From NCBI GenBank assembly GCA_964407825.1, contig CAYOXD010000002.1, forward strand, positions 44,846 through 108,845: DNA of 64,000 nucleotides, read 5' to 3'. How positions within the stretch are numbered: position 1 is the first letter of the stretch; the number at the start of each line of letters is the position of its first letter. The stretch is from CAYOXD01 sp964407825 (GTDB lineage Bacteria > Desulfobacterota > Desulfobacteria > Desulfobacterales > JAFDDL01). Under the pieces are notes generated by a model. That model saw only the letters and a list, made by a program, of their open reading frames with translations, had not been told where the DNA came from and did no database searches. Both the position numbers and the translations under genes were made by a program. Shown in pieces: positions 24,957 through 32,623 of this stretch.

Positions 24957-25736
24957 TCAGGCACCCTTCAGAAGCTCAAGGGCCAGTTCCTGGTAGTCCC
25001 TGGATCCGATGCTCGAGGCTCTGTAGAACACCACGGGTTTCCCCGCATCCGCACTTTCTGCGATGGTGATATTATTTCGGATCATGGTCTGGAAGACCAG
25101 ATCCTGGTAGGTCGGGGTCTGCCGGAGTTTATCCGCAATTTTTCGGCAGATCCGGGTGCGCCTGTCATAGAAGGTGGCCAACACGCCGGTGATCTTCAGA
25201 CTGGGATTGATCTCCTCCTGGATTGCGGAAATTGTATCGAAAAGGTCGGTCAGCGCCTCGTAGGCATGGGGCTGGGTCTGGCAGGGAACGATGACCTCCC
25301 TGGCGTAGGCAAAAACGTTGACCGTCAGGAGGGAAAGGGTCGGCGGCGTATCAAGCAGAATAAAGTCATAAGCGCCGTTGAGATCGGCGAGCCCCTCGCT
25401 CAGGCGGTTTTCCCGTCCCGCCTGTTCCACCAGCTCCAGCTCCGCTCCGGCCAGATCCACGTGGCCGGGAATGAGATCCAGCCCCTCCCAACGGGTCTTC
25501 ACGACGGCCTCCCGCGCCGATTGGCCGTTCCCCTGAAGGAGATCATAGGTGGTGGGCATACCCTGCGCCACCTCGGCTCCGAGGCCCCGGGTGGCATTGA
25601 ATTGTGGATCCATGTCCACAATTAACACCTTTTTTTCAAGCTGGCTCAGGGCCGCCCCCAGGTTGATGACCGTCACGGTCTTCCCAACTCCGCCCTTTTC
25701 GTTCGCCACGGCGATAATACGGCTCCCTCGACTCAT
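24957..25736 (-). CDS. ParA/Soj-family ATPase
   Basis: 259 residues from the ATG at 25736, preceded by GGAGGATAAC. The deviant Walker A box is NEKGGVGKTVTVINLG, with the switch region LIVDMDPQFNATRGLG and the LLDTPPTLSLLTVN segment, as in ParA/Soj. There is no ParB gene or parS-like site next to it. Its ATG lies 1 base after the stop of the dynamin-like gene, so the two are translated together and likely act together at the membrane or nucleoid. It resembles orphan ParA proteins that position other cargo. Confidence 0.88.
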   Translation of the reverse strand: MSRGSRIIAVANEKGGVGKTVTVINLGAALSQLEKKVLIVDMDPQFNATRGLGAEVAQGMPTTYDLLQGNGQSAREAVVKTRWEGLDLIPGHVDLAGAELELVEQAGRENRLSEGLADLNGAYDFILLDTPPTLSLLTVNVFAYAREVIVPCQTQPHAYEALTDLFDTISAIQEEINPSLKITGVLATFYDRRTRICRKIADKLRQTPTYQDLVFQTMIRNNITIAESADAGKPVVFYRASSIGSRDYQELALELLKGA

Positions 25737-25737
25737 G

Positions 25738-27999
25738 TTATCCTCCTCTGGCCAGTTTCCCTTCATACATCCCCATTTGCTTACGAATGCGATCCAATCC
25801 CTCCTCGATCCCATCGGCTTGCTGTATCATTTTGGTCAGCAAGGTGGAGGCCTGTGTCTCATCGAGCTGCCGGCTGTCGATAAGCGATACCATCTTCACC
25901 AGGCTGTTGACATGGGACTGAAACCGATTGAGCAGTGTCTCCTTGACCGCGCTCGTAAGGGCATCGGCAAGCTTGATGATATATTGAAACTTGAGGTTTT
26001 CCTTGTAATCCAGAAAATGAGAGAGAATCGCCTTTTCCATTTCCTGCCGCATGCGGCGTAACCCCCTCGTGAGGGCCTTCATTTGCCGCTTATGATCGGT
26101 CGATGGGGGTCTCCTGAGCATCCGCCTGAAAAATGCCACGGTCGAGAAATAACCGAATTGGACCATGGCCTTGGTCTTGATGCCCGCTGAATACTGAAGC
26201 GCCAGCGCCGCGGGGGGAAAAGCGATGCGGGCACGCTGCTTCACCGCTGATACGTCCGGAAAATCGAAATGTCCGGCGACCGTCTTAATGGGGGGTATCT
26301 CCAGTTCCACCAGGCTTTGGCTGAACTCCGCCATGGCTTCCTGAATCATCCCATCGTAGGGCTGCGCCATGGCGGCCAGGTCCATGGCGAATTTTTTTTC
26401 CGCTTCACGGATATAGCCGAGGATCTGGGGACTGATGGTCTCGGCCATGTAGGTATCGACGGATTGTTTGAAATCCTGAAACAGCTGATACATGGTGGTG
26501 CTGAAGCCCTGCTGGGCGAGCGCCTGGGCATAATCGTCCAGGGGGGGGTGACTGGCTTTAATGAAGGTTAAGACCGAGCCCGTGAGACCGTCGGATCTGC
26601 CACCAAAGACATGATCCACGTCGCGCTTCATCTCGTTCTTGATCCGGCTCAGCGTACCGTCCAGGGTCGTATTCATCAGGGAACGGATCCGATCCACCTG
26701 CTTCTGATAGGCCTGGATCTTTGAGCTGATCTGGGAGGCATTTTCGACGCCCCGGACGATCAGCTGGCGATTGATGGCCGCCCAGTTCTTCATCCCAACG
26801 ATGATTCGTTCGAGGCGGTCAAGGTGGCTGCCCAGGAGCACGGCCTGTCGTTCCCGGGTGGTCTTGGTTTCAAAAGCGGTGTAAAATCGGCTGCTATTGT
26901 TGTTGGAAAAGTCCTGGATTTCTGTTTCATTCCGCCAGTTGGCAAGCCGCCGCCGGTCCTTTTCCGGCAATTTCCCCTCGACTTGTCCAAAAAGGTTGTA
27001 CAGAGCGGATAGGGCGAACACCTCGGGATCCGGTCTGAGCAGGGAGAGTTCTTCCCGGGTGCGATCGATCAGGCCGTTGAGGTCCTCCAAGGAGTCATGC
27101 TCGGAAAAATCACAGTTGATAACGAAAAGAATATGATCCAGGATGCCCATCTTCTTGATCATGGACAAAAAGCGGATGTCCGCCCGGCGGATGCCGGTCC
27201 TGCTGCTGATCACATAGACGATGAGATGGGTCAGATTCAAATAGTCCTGAATCATGGCCAGGTGAAGGGGATTGGAGGAATCGCTCCCCTGACAATCGGC
27301 CAGCTCTATCTGACCCCTTAAAATCGGCGATTCGATTTCCAGCTCTATATCCGAGAGGTATACGGCATGGGCGTCCTGCCCGGCGAATCCCCGGTGGGCC
27401 TCGATGTCCGGTCCCTCGAAAACCCTTTCTGCGGGTTCCGTGGATACCAGGTCCTTGACCTGATCGAATCCCTTCATATACGAATCGAGCAGAACCGAGT
27501 TGGCGTTTCTGGACCCCCGGGTGATCTTTTGCTCGGGATTCAAAAGGGCCAGTGCCTCTGCCAGCGCATTGCGATCCGTCTCGCGGCGGATGTCGAACCG
27601 TCCGCTGCCCTCCGGAAGCGTGAAGCCCGGCAACAGAACCAGTGCATTAGCGATATCGTCGTTGACCTGGTCCCAGGATTTGAAAAAAAGCCTCGCCTTC
27701 GGTGTTTGGCCATATCGGATTCTTGTGACGATGGAGGTGATCACGCCAGCGCCCCGTTTCAGGTAGTCGCCGGCTAAAAGGGAGTTGATGAGGGTGCTTT
27801 TTCCGGACTTGATGGCGCCCACCACAGCCACGCGAATCAGGTTTTCAGAAAGCTGATTCTGGATGGTGTCACAGGCCGATGCCCATTCGGCAAACGCGTT
27901 GTCGGGTTGCCCTGTCAGCTGCTGGGGAAAATCGAAAAGGGGTCTCAGCTGGTCCAGGGCCGCCAGCATCGCCTCCTCTATTTGGCTCATTGCACTCAT
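25738..27999 (-). CDS. Dynamin-family GTPase
   Basis: 753 residues. The GTPase has its P-loop at 61-69 (GAIKSGKST), a candidate G2 Thr in GAGVITSIVTRIRYG, and G3 as DCQG (LADCQGSDSS). The usual G4 N/T-K-x-D is replaced by something like INCDFSEHD. Long helical regions follow, including a coiled-coil stalk around IQAYQKQVDRIRSLM and a short hydrophobic patch (ALALQYSAGIKTKAMVQFG), as in bacterial dynamin-like proteins, which tubulate or fuse membranes. No typical transmembrane helix. Two alternative starts (MSAMSQ) are three codons apart. It is followed immediately by the ParA gene. Confidence 0.85.
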   Translation of the reverse strand: MSAMSQIEEAMLAALDQLRPLFDFPQQLTGQPDNAFAEWASACDTIQNQLSENLIRVAVVGAIKSGKSTLINSLLAGDYLKRGAGVITSIVTRIRYGQTPKARLFFKSWDQVNDDIANALVLLPGFTLPEGSGRFDIRRETDRNALAEALALLNPEQKITRGSRNANSVLLDSYMKGFDQVKDLVSTEPAERVFEGPDIEAHRGFAGQDAHAVYLSDIELEIESPILRGQIELADCQGSDSSNPLHLAMIQDYLNLTHLIVYVISSRTGIRRADIRFLSMIKKMGILDHILFVINCDFSEHDSLEDLNGLIDRTREELSLLRPDPEVFALSALYNLFGQVEGKLPEKDRRRLANWRNETEIQDFSNNNSSRFYTAFETKTTRERQAVLLGSHLDRLERIIVGMKNWAAINRQLIVRGVENASQISSKIQAYQKQVDRIRSLMNTTLDGTLSRIKNEMKRDVDHVFGGRSDGLTGSVLTFIKASHPPLDDYAQALAQQGFSTTMYQLFQDFKQSVDTYMAETISPQILGYIREAEKKFAMDLAAMAQPYDGMIQEAMAEFSQSLVELEIPPIKTVAGHFDFPDVSAVKQRARIAFPPAALALQYSAGIKTKAMVQFGYFSTVAFFRRMLRRPPSTDHKRQMKALTRGLRRMRQEMEKAILSHFLDYKENLKFQYIIKLADALTSAVKETLLNRFQSHVNSLVKMVSLIDSRQLDETQASTLLTKMIQQADGIEEGLDRIRKQMGMYEGKLARGG

Positions 28000-28098
28000 T
28001 AGAATTTATTCAACTATCGAATTTATTGGGTTGATGGGTTGTATCGGGCCTGCCAAGCCGTTCGGATAGCAAACGCTTCCATCCGGTTCAAGAGAAAC

Positions 28099-28127
28099 TG
28101 TATTGCATGTAACATCCGGAATGTCAA
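28099..28127 (-). promoter_or_regulatory. Possible sigma-70 promoter for the dynamin-ParA pair
   Basis: On the minus strand, TTGACA (28122-28127), 17 bases, then AATACA (28099-28104). The -35 is perfect, the -10 poor. It would start transcription about 90 bases before the dynamin gene, separating it from yqgE. Confidence 0.35.
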
Positions 28128-28148
28128 AAGAATAAATAAGATACCCCT

Positions 28149-28171
28149 TCGGTAAGAATTCAATGGATATA
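28149..28171. repeat. 23-bp direct repeat, copy 1
   Basis: The 23 bases beginning TCGGTAAGAATTCAATGG recur without mismatch at 31932-31954, at the 3' end of the Lrp gene. The flanks differ, apart from being AT-rich here. Confidence 0.7.
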
Positions 28172-28224
28172 AAGTTGACCCATTGGGGGCACGCTCGAAG
28201 ATCAGGCATTTCCGACGAAATTGG
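28170..28224. repeat. 55-bp direct repeat flanking the gap, left copy
   Basis: Identical over all 55 bases to 28325-28379 on the other side of the N run. A 55-base end overlap is the size of a common de Bruijn k-mer, so this is most likely one sequence present at the ends of two unmerged contigs. Confidence 0.9.
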
Positions 28225-28324
28225 NNNNNNNNNNNNNNNNNNNNNNNNNNNNNNNNNNNNNNNNNNNNNNNNNNNNNNNNNNNNNNNNNNNNNNNNNNNN
28301 NNNNNNNNNNNNNNNNNNNNNNNN
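28225..28324. other. Assembly gap (100 N)
   Basis: A placeholder run of 100 N. Because both flanks carry the same 55 bases, the real sequence may have no gap here. Confidence 0.99.
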
Positions 28325-28379
28325 TAAAGTTGACCCATTGGGGGCACGCTCGAAGATCAGGCATTTCCGACGAAATTGG
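28325..28379. repeat. 55-bp direct repeat flanking the gap, right copy
   Basis: Second copy of the 55-base sequence at 28170-28224. It includes the last codons and stop of yqgE. Confidence 0.9.
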
Positions 28380-28926
28380 AAAGCAGCTCGGGATTGATCC
28401 CCATCCGGTGCATGGCCGTATCCCAGCGCTGGCCCACCGGCACGTCAAATACCACCGTGCTATCAGCCTCGCAGGCCACCCATGCGTTCTGCCGCAGCTC
28501 GTTCTCCAGCTGCCCCTGCCCCCATCCGGCGCATCCGAGCAAAATCATAAAAGATTCCGGCCCCTCGCCCCGGGCGATGGCATTCAGCAGATCCAGCGTG
28601 TTGCTCAAAGCGATGGCGGCGGTCACCTTCAGGCAGCCTTCCCAGCCGAAGGGGGGGCCGTGAACAACAAAGATTTCATCCATATGAACCGGTCCGCCGT
28701 GATAGACAGGTGTCGTTTCCGCTCCGGATCCATAGTCAATGCCAAGTTCCTTGAATATCTGGTCCGCCGTGAGGTTGGGGCTGATCCGATCGATGGTGAC
28801 GCCCATGGCACCGCCGCCGGTGTGCTCACAAATCAGTGTCACTGATCTGGAAAAATTAGGATCCGCCAACCCGGGCATCGCTACCAGCAGGTACCCTTTG
28901 AGACTGTCCTCCCGCGGGATTTCCAT
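28357..28926 (-). CDS. yqgE: YqgE/AlgH family protein (UPF0301)
   Basis: 189 residues from the ATG at 28926, preceded by AGGAGG; an in-frame start at 28950 is less well placed. Family features: LKGYLLVAMPGLADPNFSRSV at the N-terminus, TGGGAMGVTIDR, YHGGPVHMDEIFVVHG and LGCAGWGQGQLENEL. AlgH was named as a regulator of alginate in Pseudomonas, but its biochemical role is unsettled. It follows gcvPB by 35 bases on the same strand. Its 3' end lies in the duplicated 55-bp sequence at the gap and reads through to an intact stop. Confidence 0.93.
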   Translation of the reverse strand: MEIPREDSLKGYLLVAMPGLADPNFSRSVTLICEHTGGGAMGVTIDRISPNLTADQIFKELGIDYGSGAETTPVYHGGPVHMDEIFVVHGPPFGWEGCLKVTAAIALSNTLDLLNAIARGEGPESFMILLGCAGWGQGQLENELRQNAWVACEADSTVVFDVPVGQRWDTAMHRMGINPELLSNFVGNA

Positions 28927-28961
28927 CCTTGTCCTCCTTGGATGATCCATTTAAGTTCCAT

Positions 28962-30422
28962 TCAGCCGGATAAACACGGTTTCCGGGCAGCGGCGGTTTC
29001 ATCCAGCCGGCCCACCTTCGTTGTGGTGGGCGCATGATACAGCCGCTCCGGGGCATCACGGGACTCGGCGGCGATGGTTTGCATGGCCTCCACGAACCGG
29101 TCCAGAGCCTCCAGGCTCTCCGTTTCGGTGGGCTCCACCATGATAGCCCCTGGCACCACCAGCGGGAAATAGATGGTCGGCGGATGAAACCCGAATTCCA
29201 TTAAGCGCTTGGCGATATCCAGGGTCGAAATCCGGTGAGGGGCCTGATACTTGTCCGAGAAGACGCACTCATGCATGCATGGCCGATCGCATGGCAGATG
29301 GTAGTCTTTCTTCAAGCGTTCCTTTAGGTAATTGGCGTTCAAGACAGCCAACTGGCTGGCTTTTTTTAGATTTTCAGCCCCCATACTTCGAATGTAACAG
29401 TAGGCCCGCAGCTGGATCCCGAAATTGCCATAGAAGGCGTGGACCCTGCCAACCGATTGGGGAAACTGATCATCGACCTGGAAATTGCCGTCTGGACCTC
29501 GCAGGATCCGGGGGACCGGCAGGAAGGGCTCCAGCTCCTGGGTGACACAGACGGGACCGCTTCCAGGTCCCCCGCCGCCGTGGGGGGTTGAAAAGGTTTT
29601 GTGGAGATTGAGATGCAGGATGTCGATTCCGATACGCGCCGCATCGACGATTCCCATGACCGCATTCATGTTGGCACCGTCCCCGTAGACCAGCCCTCCG
29701 GCTTCGTGAACGATCCGGGTGATCTGTCTGATCCGGGTTTCGAAAAACCCCATGGTGTTGGGATTGGTGATCATGATGCCGGCCGTATCCTCATCCATTA
29801 GCGCTGCCACGGCATCCGCAGAAAGGATGCCGCAGGAGTCGGATTCGGCGGTGACAGGTTTGAAACCGCAGAGGGCCGCGCTGGCGGGATTCGTTCCATG
29901 GGCCGTATCGGGAATGATGAGCTTATGCCGGAGGCGGCCCTGTTGCCGATGATAGGCATGAAAGATCAACATTCCCGTCAGCTCTCCCTGAGCGCCTGCG
30001 GCCGGCTGGAGACTCACCGCCGGCAGTCCGGTGATGGCGGACAGGTAGCGTTCCAGATGGTACATGACATGAAGCGCACCCTGGCACAGCCCGGGCGGAA
30101 GCAGGGGGTGCACCCCCGCGAACCCGGGAAGCCCGGCCTGGCGTTCGTGGCTCTTGGGATTGTACTTCATGGTGCAGGAACCCAACGGATACATGCCGCT
30201 GTCCACACAGAAATTCCATTGGGACAGTCGGGTATAGTGACGCACCACCTCCAATTCGCTCAAATCTGGGAAATCGGGTCCCTCCCCGAGAAGCGACGCG
30301 TCCAGTGAATGGGCCGGTACGTCCCGGGGCGGCAGAGAAAAGGCGCATCTGCCCGGACTGCCCTTTTCCCACAGAAGCGGTTCATTGAACTTGAGTCCCG
30401 GGGTTCCGACTGCCTCCGTCAT
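28962..30422 (-). CDS. gcvPB: Glycine dehydrogenase (decarboxylating) subunit 2
   Basis: PLP-containing half of the split P-protein of the glycine cleavage system. 486 residues from the ATG at 30422, which follows GGAGGAGGT inside the 3' end of gcvPA. The PLP Lys is about residue 275 in LHLNLHKTFSTPHGGGGPGS. Other signatures: DSGMYPLGSCTMKYNPK, PDTAHGTNPASAA, and GDGANMNAVMG. Together with gcvPA it decarboxylates glycine and hands the aminomethyl group to lipoylated H-protein. Confidence 0.97.
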   Translation of the reverse strand: MTEAVGTPGLKFNEPLLWEKGSPGRCAFSLPPRDVPAHSLDASLLGEGPDFPDLSELEVVRHYTRLSQWNFCVDSGMYPLGSCTMKYNPKSHERQAGLPGFAGVHPLLPPGLCQGALHVMYHLERYLSAITGLPAVSLQPAAGAQGELTGMLIFHAYHRQQGRLRHKLIIPDTAHGTNPASAALCGFKPVTAESDSCGILSADAVAALMDEDTAGIMITNPNTMGFFETRIRQITRIVHEAGGLVYGDGANMNAVMGIVDAARIGIDILHLNLHKTFSTPHGGGGPGSGPVCVTQELEPFLPVPRILRGPDGNFQVDDQFPQSVGRVHAFYGNFGIQLRAYCYIRSMGAENLKKASQLAVLNANYLKERLKKDYHLPCDRPCMHECVFSDKYQAPHRISTLDIAKRLMEFGFHPPTIYFPLVVPGAIMVEPTETESLEALDRFVEAMQTIAAESRDAPERLYHAPTTTKVGRLDETAAARKPCLSG

Positions 30423-31753
30423 GGACACACCTCCTCCACCAGCCTGTCCATATCCGCCTTAGCGCTGGTTTCCGTAGCACAGAACAGATAATGATCCCTC
30501 AACTCCGGGTAAAACCGCTCCAGGTGAAGACCGGCAACGATGTTCTCTCCCAGCAGGCGGCGGTGGGTCTTCTCGAACCCCTGGGGCAAACGGGCCACAA
30601 ATTCGTTGAAGGTGGGGCTCTCGAAGGGAATGGAGACGCCCCCCTTCTTAAAGCATTGCTTTAAGTATTCGGCCTTGTCGTGGTTCAGCGCGGCAAGACT
30701 GCGGATGCCGGATCCGCCAAGACTGGCCAGGTACATGACCGAAGCCGTGGCGCACAGGCTCTGGTTGGAGCAGATATTGGAGGTGGCCCGTGCACGCCGG
30801 ATATGTTGTTCACGGGTGGCAAGGGTCAACACGAACCCCCGTCGTCCTTCCCGGTCCTGGGTCTTGCCGACGAGTCTTCCGGGCAGGTTTCGCACATAGG
30901 CCTGACGGGTGGCGAACATGCCCAGTCCCGGTCCGCCGAAACTCCTCGGAATACCGAAGCTCTGTCCTTCCCCGCAGGCGATGTCCGCCCCCAGAGTACC
31001 GGGGCTCTTGAGAAGCCCATAGGCCAGGGGCTCGGTGAAGGCGGTTATAAAGAGGGTACCAGGGTCCCTGTGAACCGCGGCGCCCCCCCCTCCCAGATCC
31101 TCGATGCACCCGAAAAAGTTTGGAGACTGGACGGCAACGGCCGCCGTGGGCGCCAGGTCCGCCAAGGAGTCGAAATCCGTGCGTCCATCCGACCCGTAGG
31201 GCAGAAGATGGACGTCGTAGCCCGTTGGCGCGAAATAGGTGTTCACCACCTGGCGATAGTGGGGATGGATGGCTGCGGATAGGACGACGCTTTTTCGCTT
31301 GGTGATCCGTACGGCCATCAGCAGGGCCTCGGCCAGAGCCGAAGCCCCGTCGTACATGGAGGCATTGGCCACCTCCAGTCCCAGGAGACGGGTCACGTAG
31401 GTCTGATACTCGTAAATGGCCTGCAGGGTCCCCTGGCTGATTTCAGGCTGGTAGGGTGTGTAGGCGGTGGAGAACTCCCCCCGTGCAATCAGCGCGGAGA
31501 GGCTTGCCGGAATAAAATGATCATAGGCGCCTGCGCCTATAAAAACCTTGCAGCCGGATGGGACCGCGTTGGTACCTGCCAGCTCATCCATGTGGGCGTT
31601 GAGCTCCCATTCGCTGATGGGTGCCGGCAGGTCCATAGGCGTTTTTCGACGGCAGTCTTCGGGAATCATGGCGTGGAGTTCATCGAGATGCCGCACGCCC
31701 ACGGTTTCGAGCATCGTGGCAATGTTCGCGCTCGTATGCGGCAGATACCTCAT
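30419..31753 (-). CDS. gcvPA: Glycine dehydrogenase (decarboxylating) subunit 1
   Basis: N-terminal half of the split P-protein. 444 residues, opening MRYLPHTSANIATMLETVG, with FIGAGAYDHFIPASL, YTPYQPEISQGTLQAIYEYQ, MYDGASALAEALLMA and TSNICSNQSLCA. It has a strong ribosome site (GGAAGGATGCG) and overlaps gcvPB. Split GcvPA/GcvPB is common in deltaproteobacteria and Gram-positives. The upstream Lrp gene is 189 bases away with a striking hexamer-phased palindrome between them. Confidence 0.97.
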   Translation of the reverse strand: MRYLPHTSANIATMLETVGVRHLDELHAMIPEDCRRKTPMDLPAPISEWELNAHMDELAGTNAVPSGCKVFIGAGAYDHFIPASLSALIARGEFSTAYTPYQPEISQGTLQAIYEYQTYVTRLLGLEVANASMYDGASALAEALLMAVRITKRKSVVLSAAIHPHYRQVVNTYFAPTGYDVHLLPYGSDGRTDFDSLADLAPTAAVAVQSPNFFGCIEDLGGGGAAVHRDPGTLFITAFTEPLAYGLLKSPGTLGADIACGEGQSFGIPRSFGGPGLGMFATRQAYVRNLPGRLVGKTQDREGRRGFVLTLATREQHIRRARATSNICSNQSLCATASVMYLASLGGSGIRSLAALNHDKAEYLKQCFKKGGVSIPFESPTFNEFVARLPQGFEKTHRRLLGENIVAGLHLERFYPELRDHYLFCATETSAKADMDRLVEEVCP

Positions 31754-31832
31754 CGCATCCTTCCTTGAATTCGCGCTCTCGGTTCAGGGCCCATCGTCCA
31801 AAGCCTAAACAGAGCGTGCATGAGATTTCCGG

Positions 31833-31899
31833 ATCGGTATCGCTATCGAAATCGTTTCCGGCATTCGATCCCGATACCGATTTCGATAGCGATGCCGAT
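31833..31899. repeat. Palindrome made of CGATNN hexamers
   Basis: Arms 31833-31854 and 31878-31899 are complementary at 21 of 22 positions. Both are built of 6-base units (ATCGGT-ATCGCT-ATCGAA-ATCG and, in the right half, CGATCC-CGATAC-CGATTT-CGATAG-CGATGC-CGAT). It lies upstream of gcvPA. It may be a mobile or spreading intergenic repeat, a hairpin that ends the Lrp transcript, or a regulator array. Confidence 0.75.
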
Positions 31900-31931
31900 A
31901 TTCACTTGTGAGCGACCCATCTCAGATTGAA

Positions 31932-31954
31932 TCGGTAAGAATTCAATGGATATA
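31932..31954. repeat. 23-bp direct repeat, copy 2
   Basis: Identical to 28149-28171. This copy covers the stop and last codons of the Lrp-family gene. Confidence 0.7.
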
Positions 31955-32386
31955 GGGTACCTTCAAGTTATATCCCTTGTAGACCACAAAGGTCTCGACG
32001 GACTGGACGTCCTGTATCTTCGACATTTCCTGGGTGTAGAATTCGAGAAGCCCGAATCCCTCCTTGAAAAGGACGGTGAGCAGCAGATCGAAGCGGCCCG
32101 TGACCACCCCGACGGAGACAACGCCCTTGAGTTTACTGATTTCCGCACCCTTGTTCACCAGATCCATGGTGTTAAGCTTGACGCCGATGATGACCACCTG
32201 GTGTCTGGGAACCATTTCCGGATCAACCAGCCCGATGATTTCCAGCTGTCCGTCTTCTTCCATCTTTCGAACGCGGGAACGGACCGTATTTTCGGTAACT
32301 GACAACTCTCCAGCTATTTTTTTGTACGATTTCCGTCCATTGCGAAGATGTCTGATAATGGCGAGACTGTTTTCGTCGATCTTCAT
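31943..32386 (-). CDS. Lrp/AsnC-family transcriptional regulator
   Basis: 147 residues. The N-terminal winged helix-turn-helix (RNGRKSYKKIAGELSVTENT, followed by VRSRVRKMEEDG) is joined to a C-terminal ligand-binding RAM domain (VISVGVVTGRFDLLLTV-type segment: SVGVVTGRFDLLLTVLF). Lrp-type regulators respond to amino acids and often control glycine cleavage genes. It stands between gcvPA/gcvPB (same strand) and the divergent gcvT-glyA gene, so it is likely the regulator of both. AAGGG lies just before the ATG. The ligand cannot be read from the sequence. Confidence 0.9.
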   Translation of the reverse strand: MKIDENSLAIIRHLRNGRKSYKKIAGELSVTENTVRSRVRKMEEDGQLEIIGLVDPEMVPRHQVVIIGVKLNTMDLVNKGAEISKLKGVVSVGVVTGRFDLLLTVLFKEGFGLLEFYTQEMSKIQDVQSVETFVVYKGYNLKVPYIH

Positions 32387-32416
32387 ACCCTTGCCCCATC
32401 CCAGCCCATTCGATTA

Positions 32417-32491
32417 ACACTTGAAGAAATCAGGTGCCCAACGCACCGATCCCTGCCCCCCGCCCCTTTGCTTTTAGCTTTATTTCAAGTG
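32417..32491. promoter_or_regulatory. Inverted CACTTGAA pair in the divergent control region
   Basis: CACTTGAA (32417-32424) and TTCAAGTG (32484-32491) are exact inverted copies, 59 bases apart, lying just upstream of a TATAAT at 32512. A dimer or octamer of the adjacent Lrp-type regulator could bind here. Confidence 0.35.
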
Positions 32492-32511
32492 GTGTCTCCT
32501 ATATAATGTCC

Positions 32512-32517
32512 CTAATC
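32512..32517 (+). promoter_or_regulatory. Candidate -10 box for gcvT-glyA
   Basis: A consensus TATAAT, about 107 bases before the ATG at 32624. No good -35 hexamer is found at 16-18 bases, which would suit an activator-dependent promoter. Confidence 0.4.
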
Positions 32518-32623
32518 GCCGAAGCCCAGGGAAAGGCAGCCGGCATCTATTCCGCCGGAACATAAGGCCTAATTCATATCCATAATCTTTTCAAGATGAA
32601 AATTACCGACACAGCGGGAAACG

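Larger units (their letters stand above)
28000..28356. other. Intergenic region with assembly gap
   Basis: Between the dynamin gene and yqgE. It holds an AT-rich stretch with a candidate promoter, the 23-bp repeat, two copies of a 55-bp sequence and 100 Ns. Apart from an open frame that runs through the duplicated part, which I do not accept as a gene, nothing else is seen. Confidence 0.6.

Noticed and set aside
28170..28379. Possible CRISPR-like or transposon direct repeat
   Set aside because: Only two copies, separated by scaffold Ns and 55 bases long; an assembly overlap is the simpler explanation.
28023..28448. ORFs running through the N gap
   Set aside because: They depend on Ns and on the duplicated 55 bases, and overlap yqgE in other frames.
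32387..32623. Glycine riboswitch ahead of gcvT-glyA
   Set aside because: The conserved tandem aptamer segments could not be found here, in the interval before gcvPA, or in the leader of the GT2 gene.
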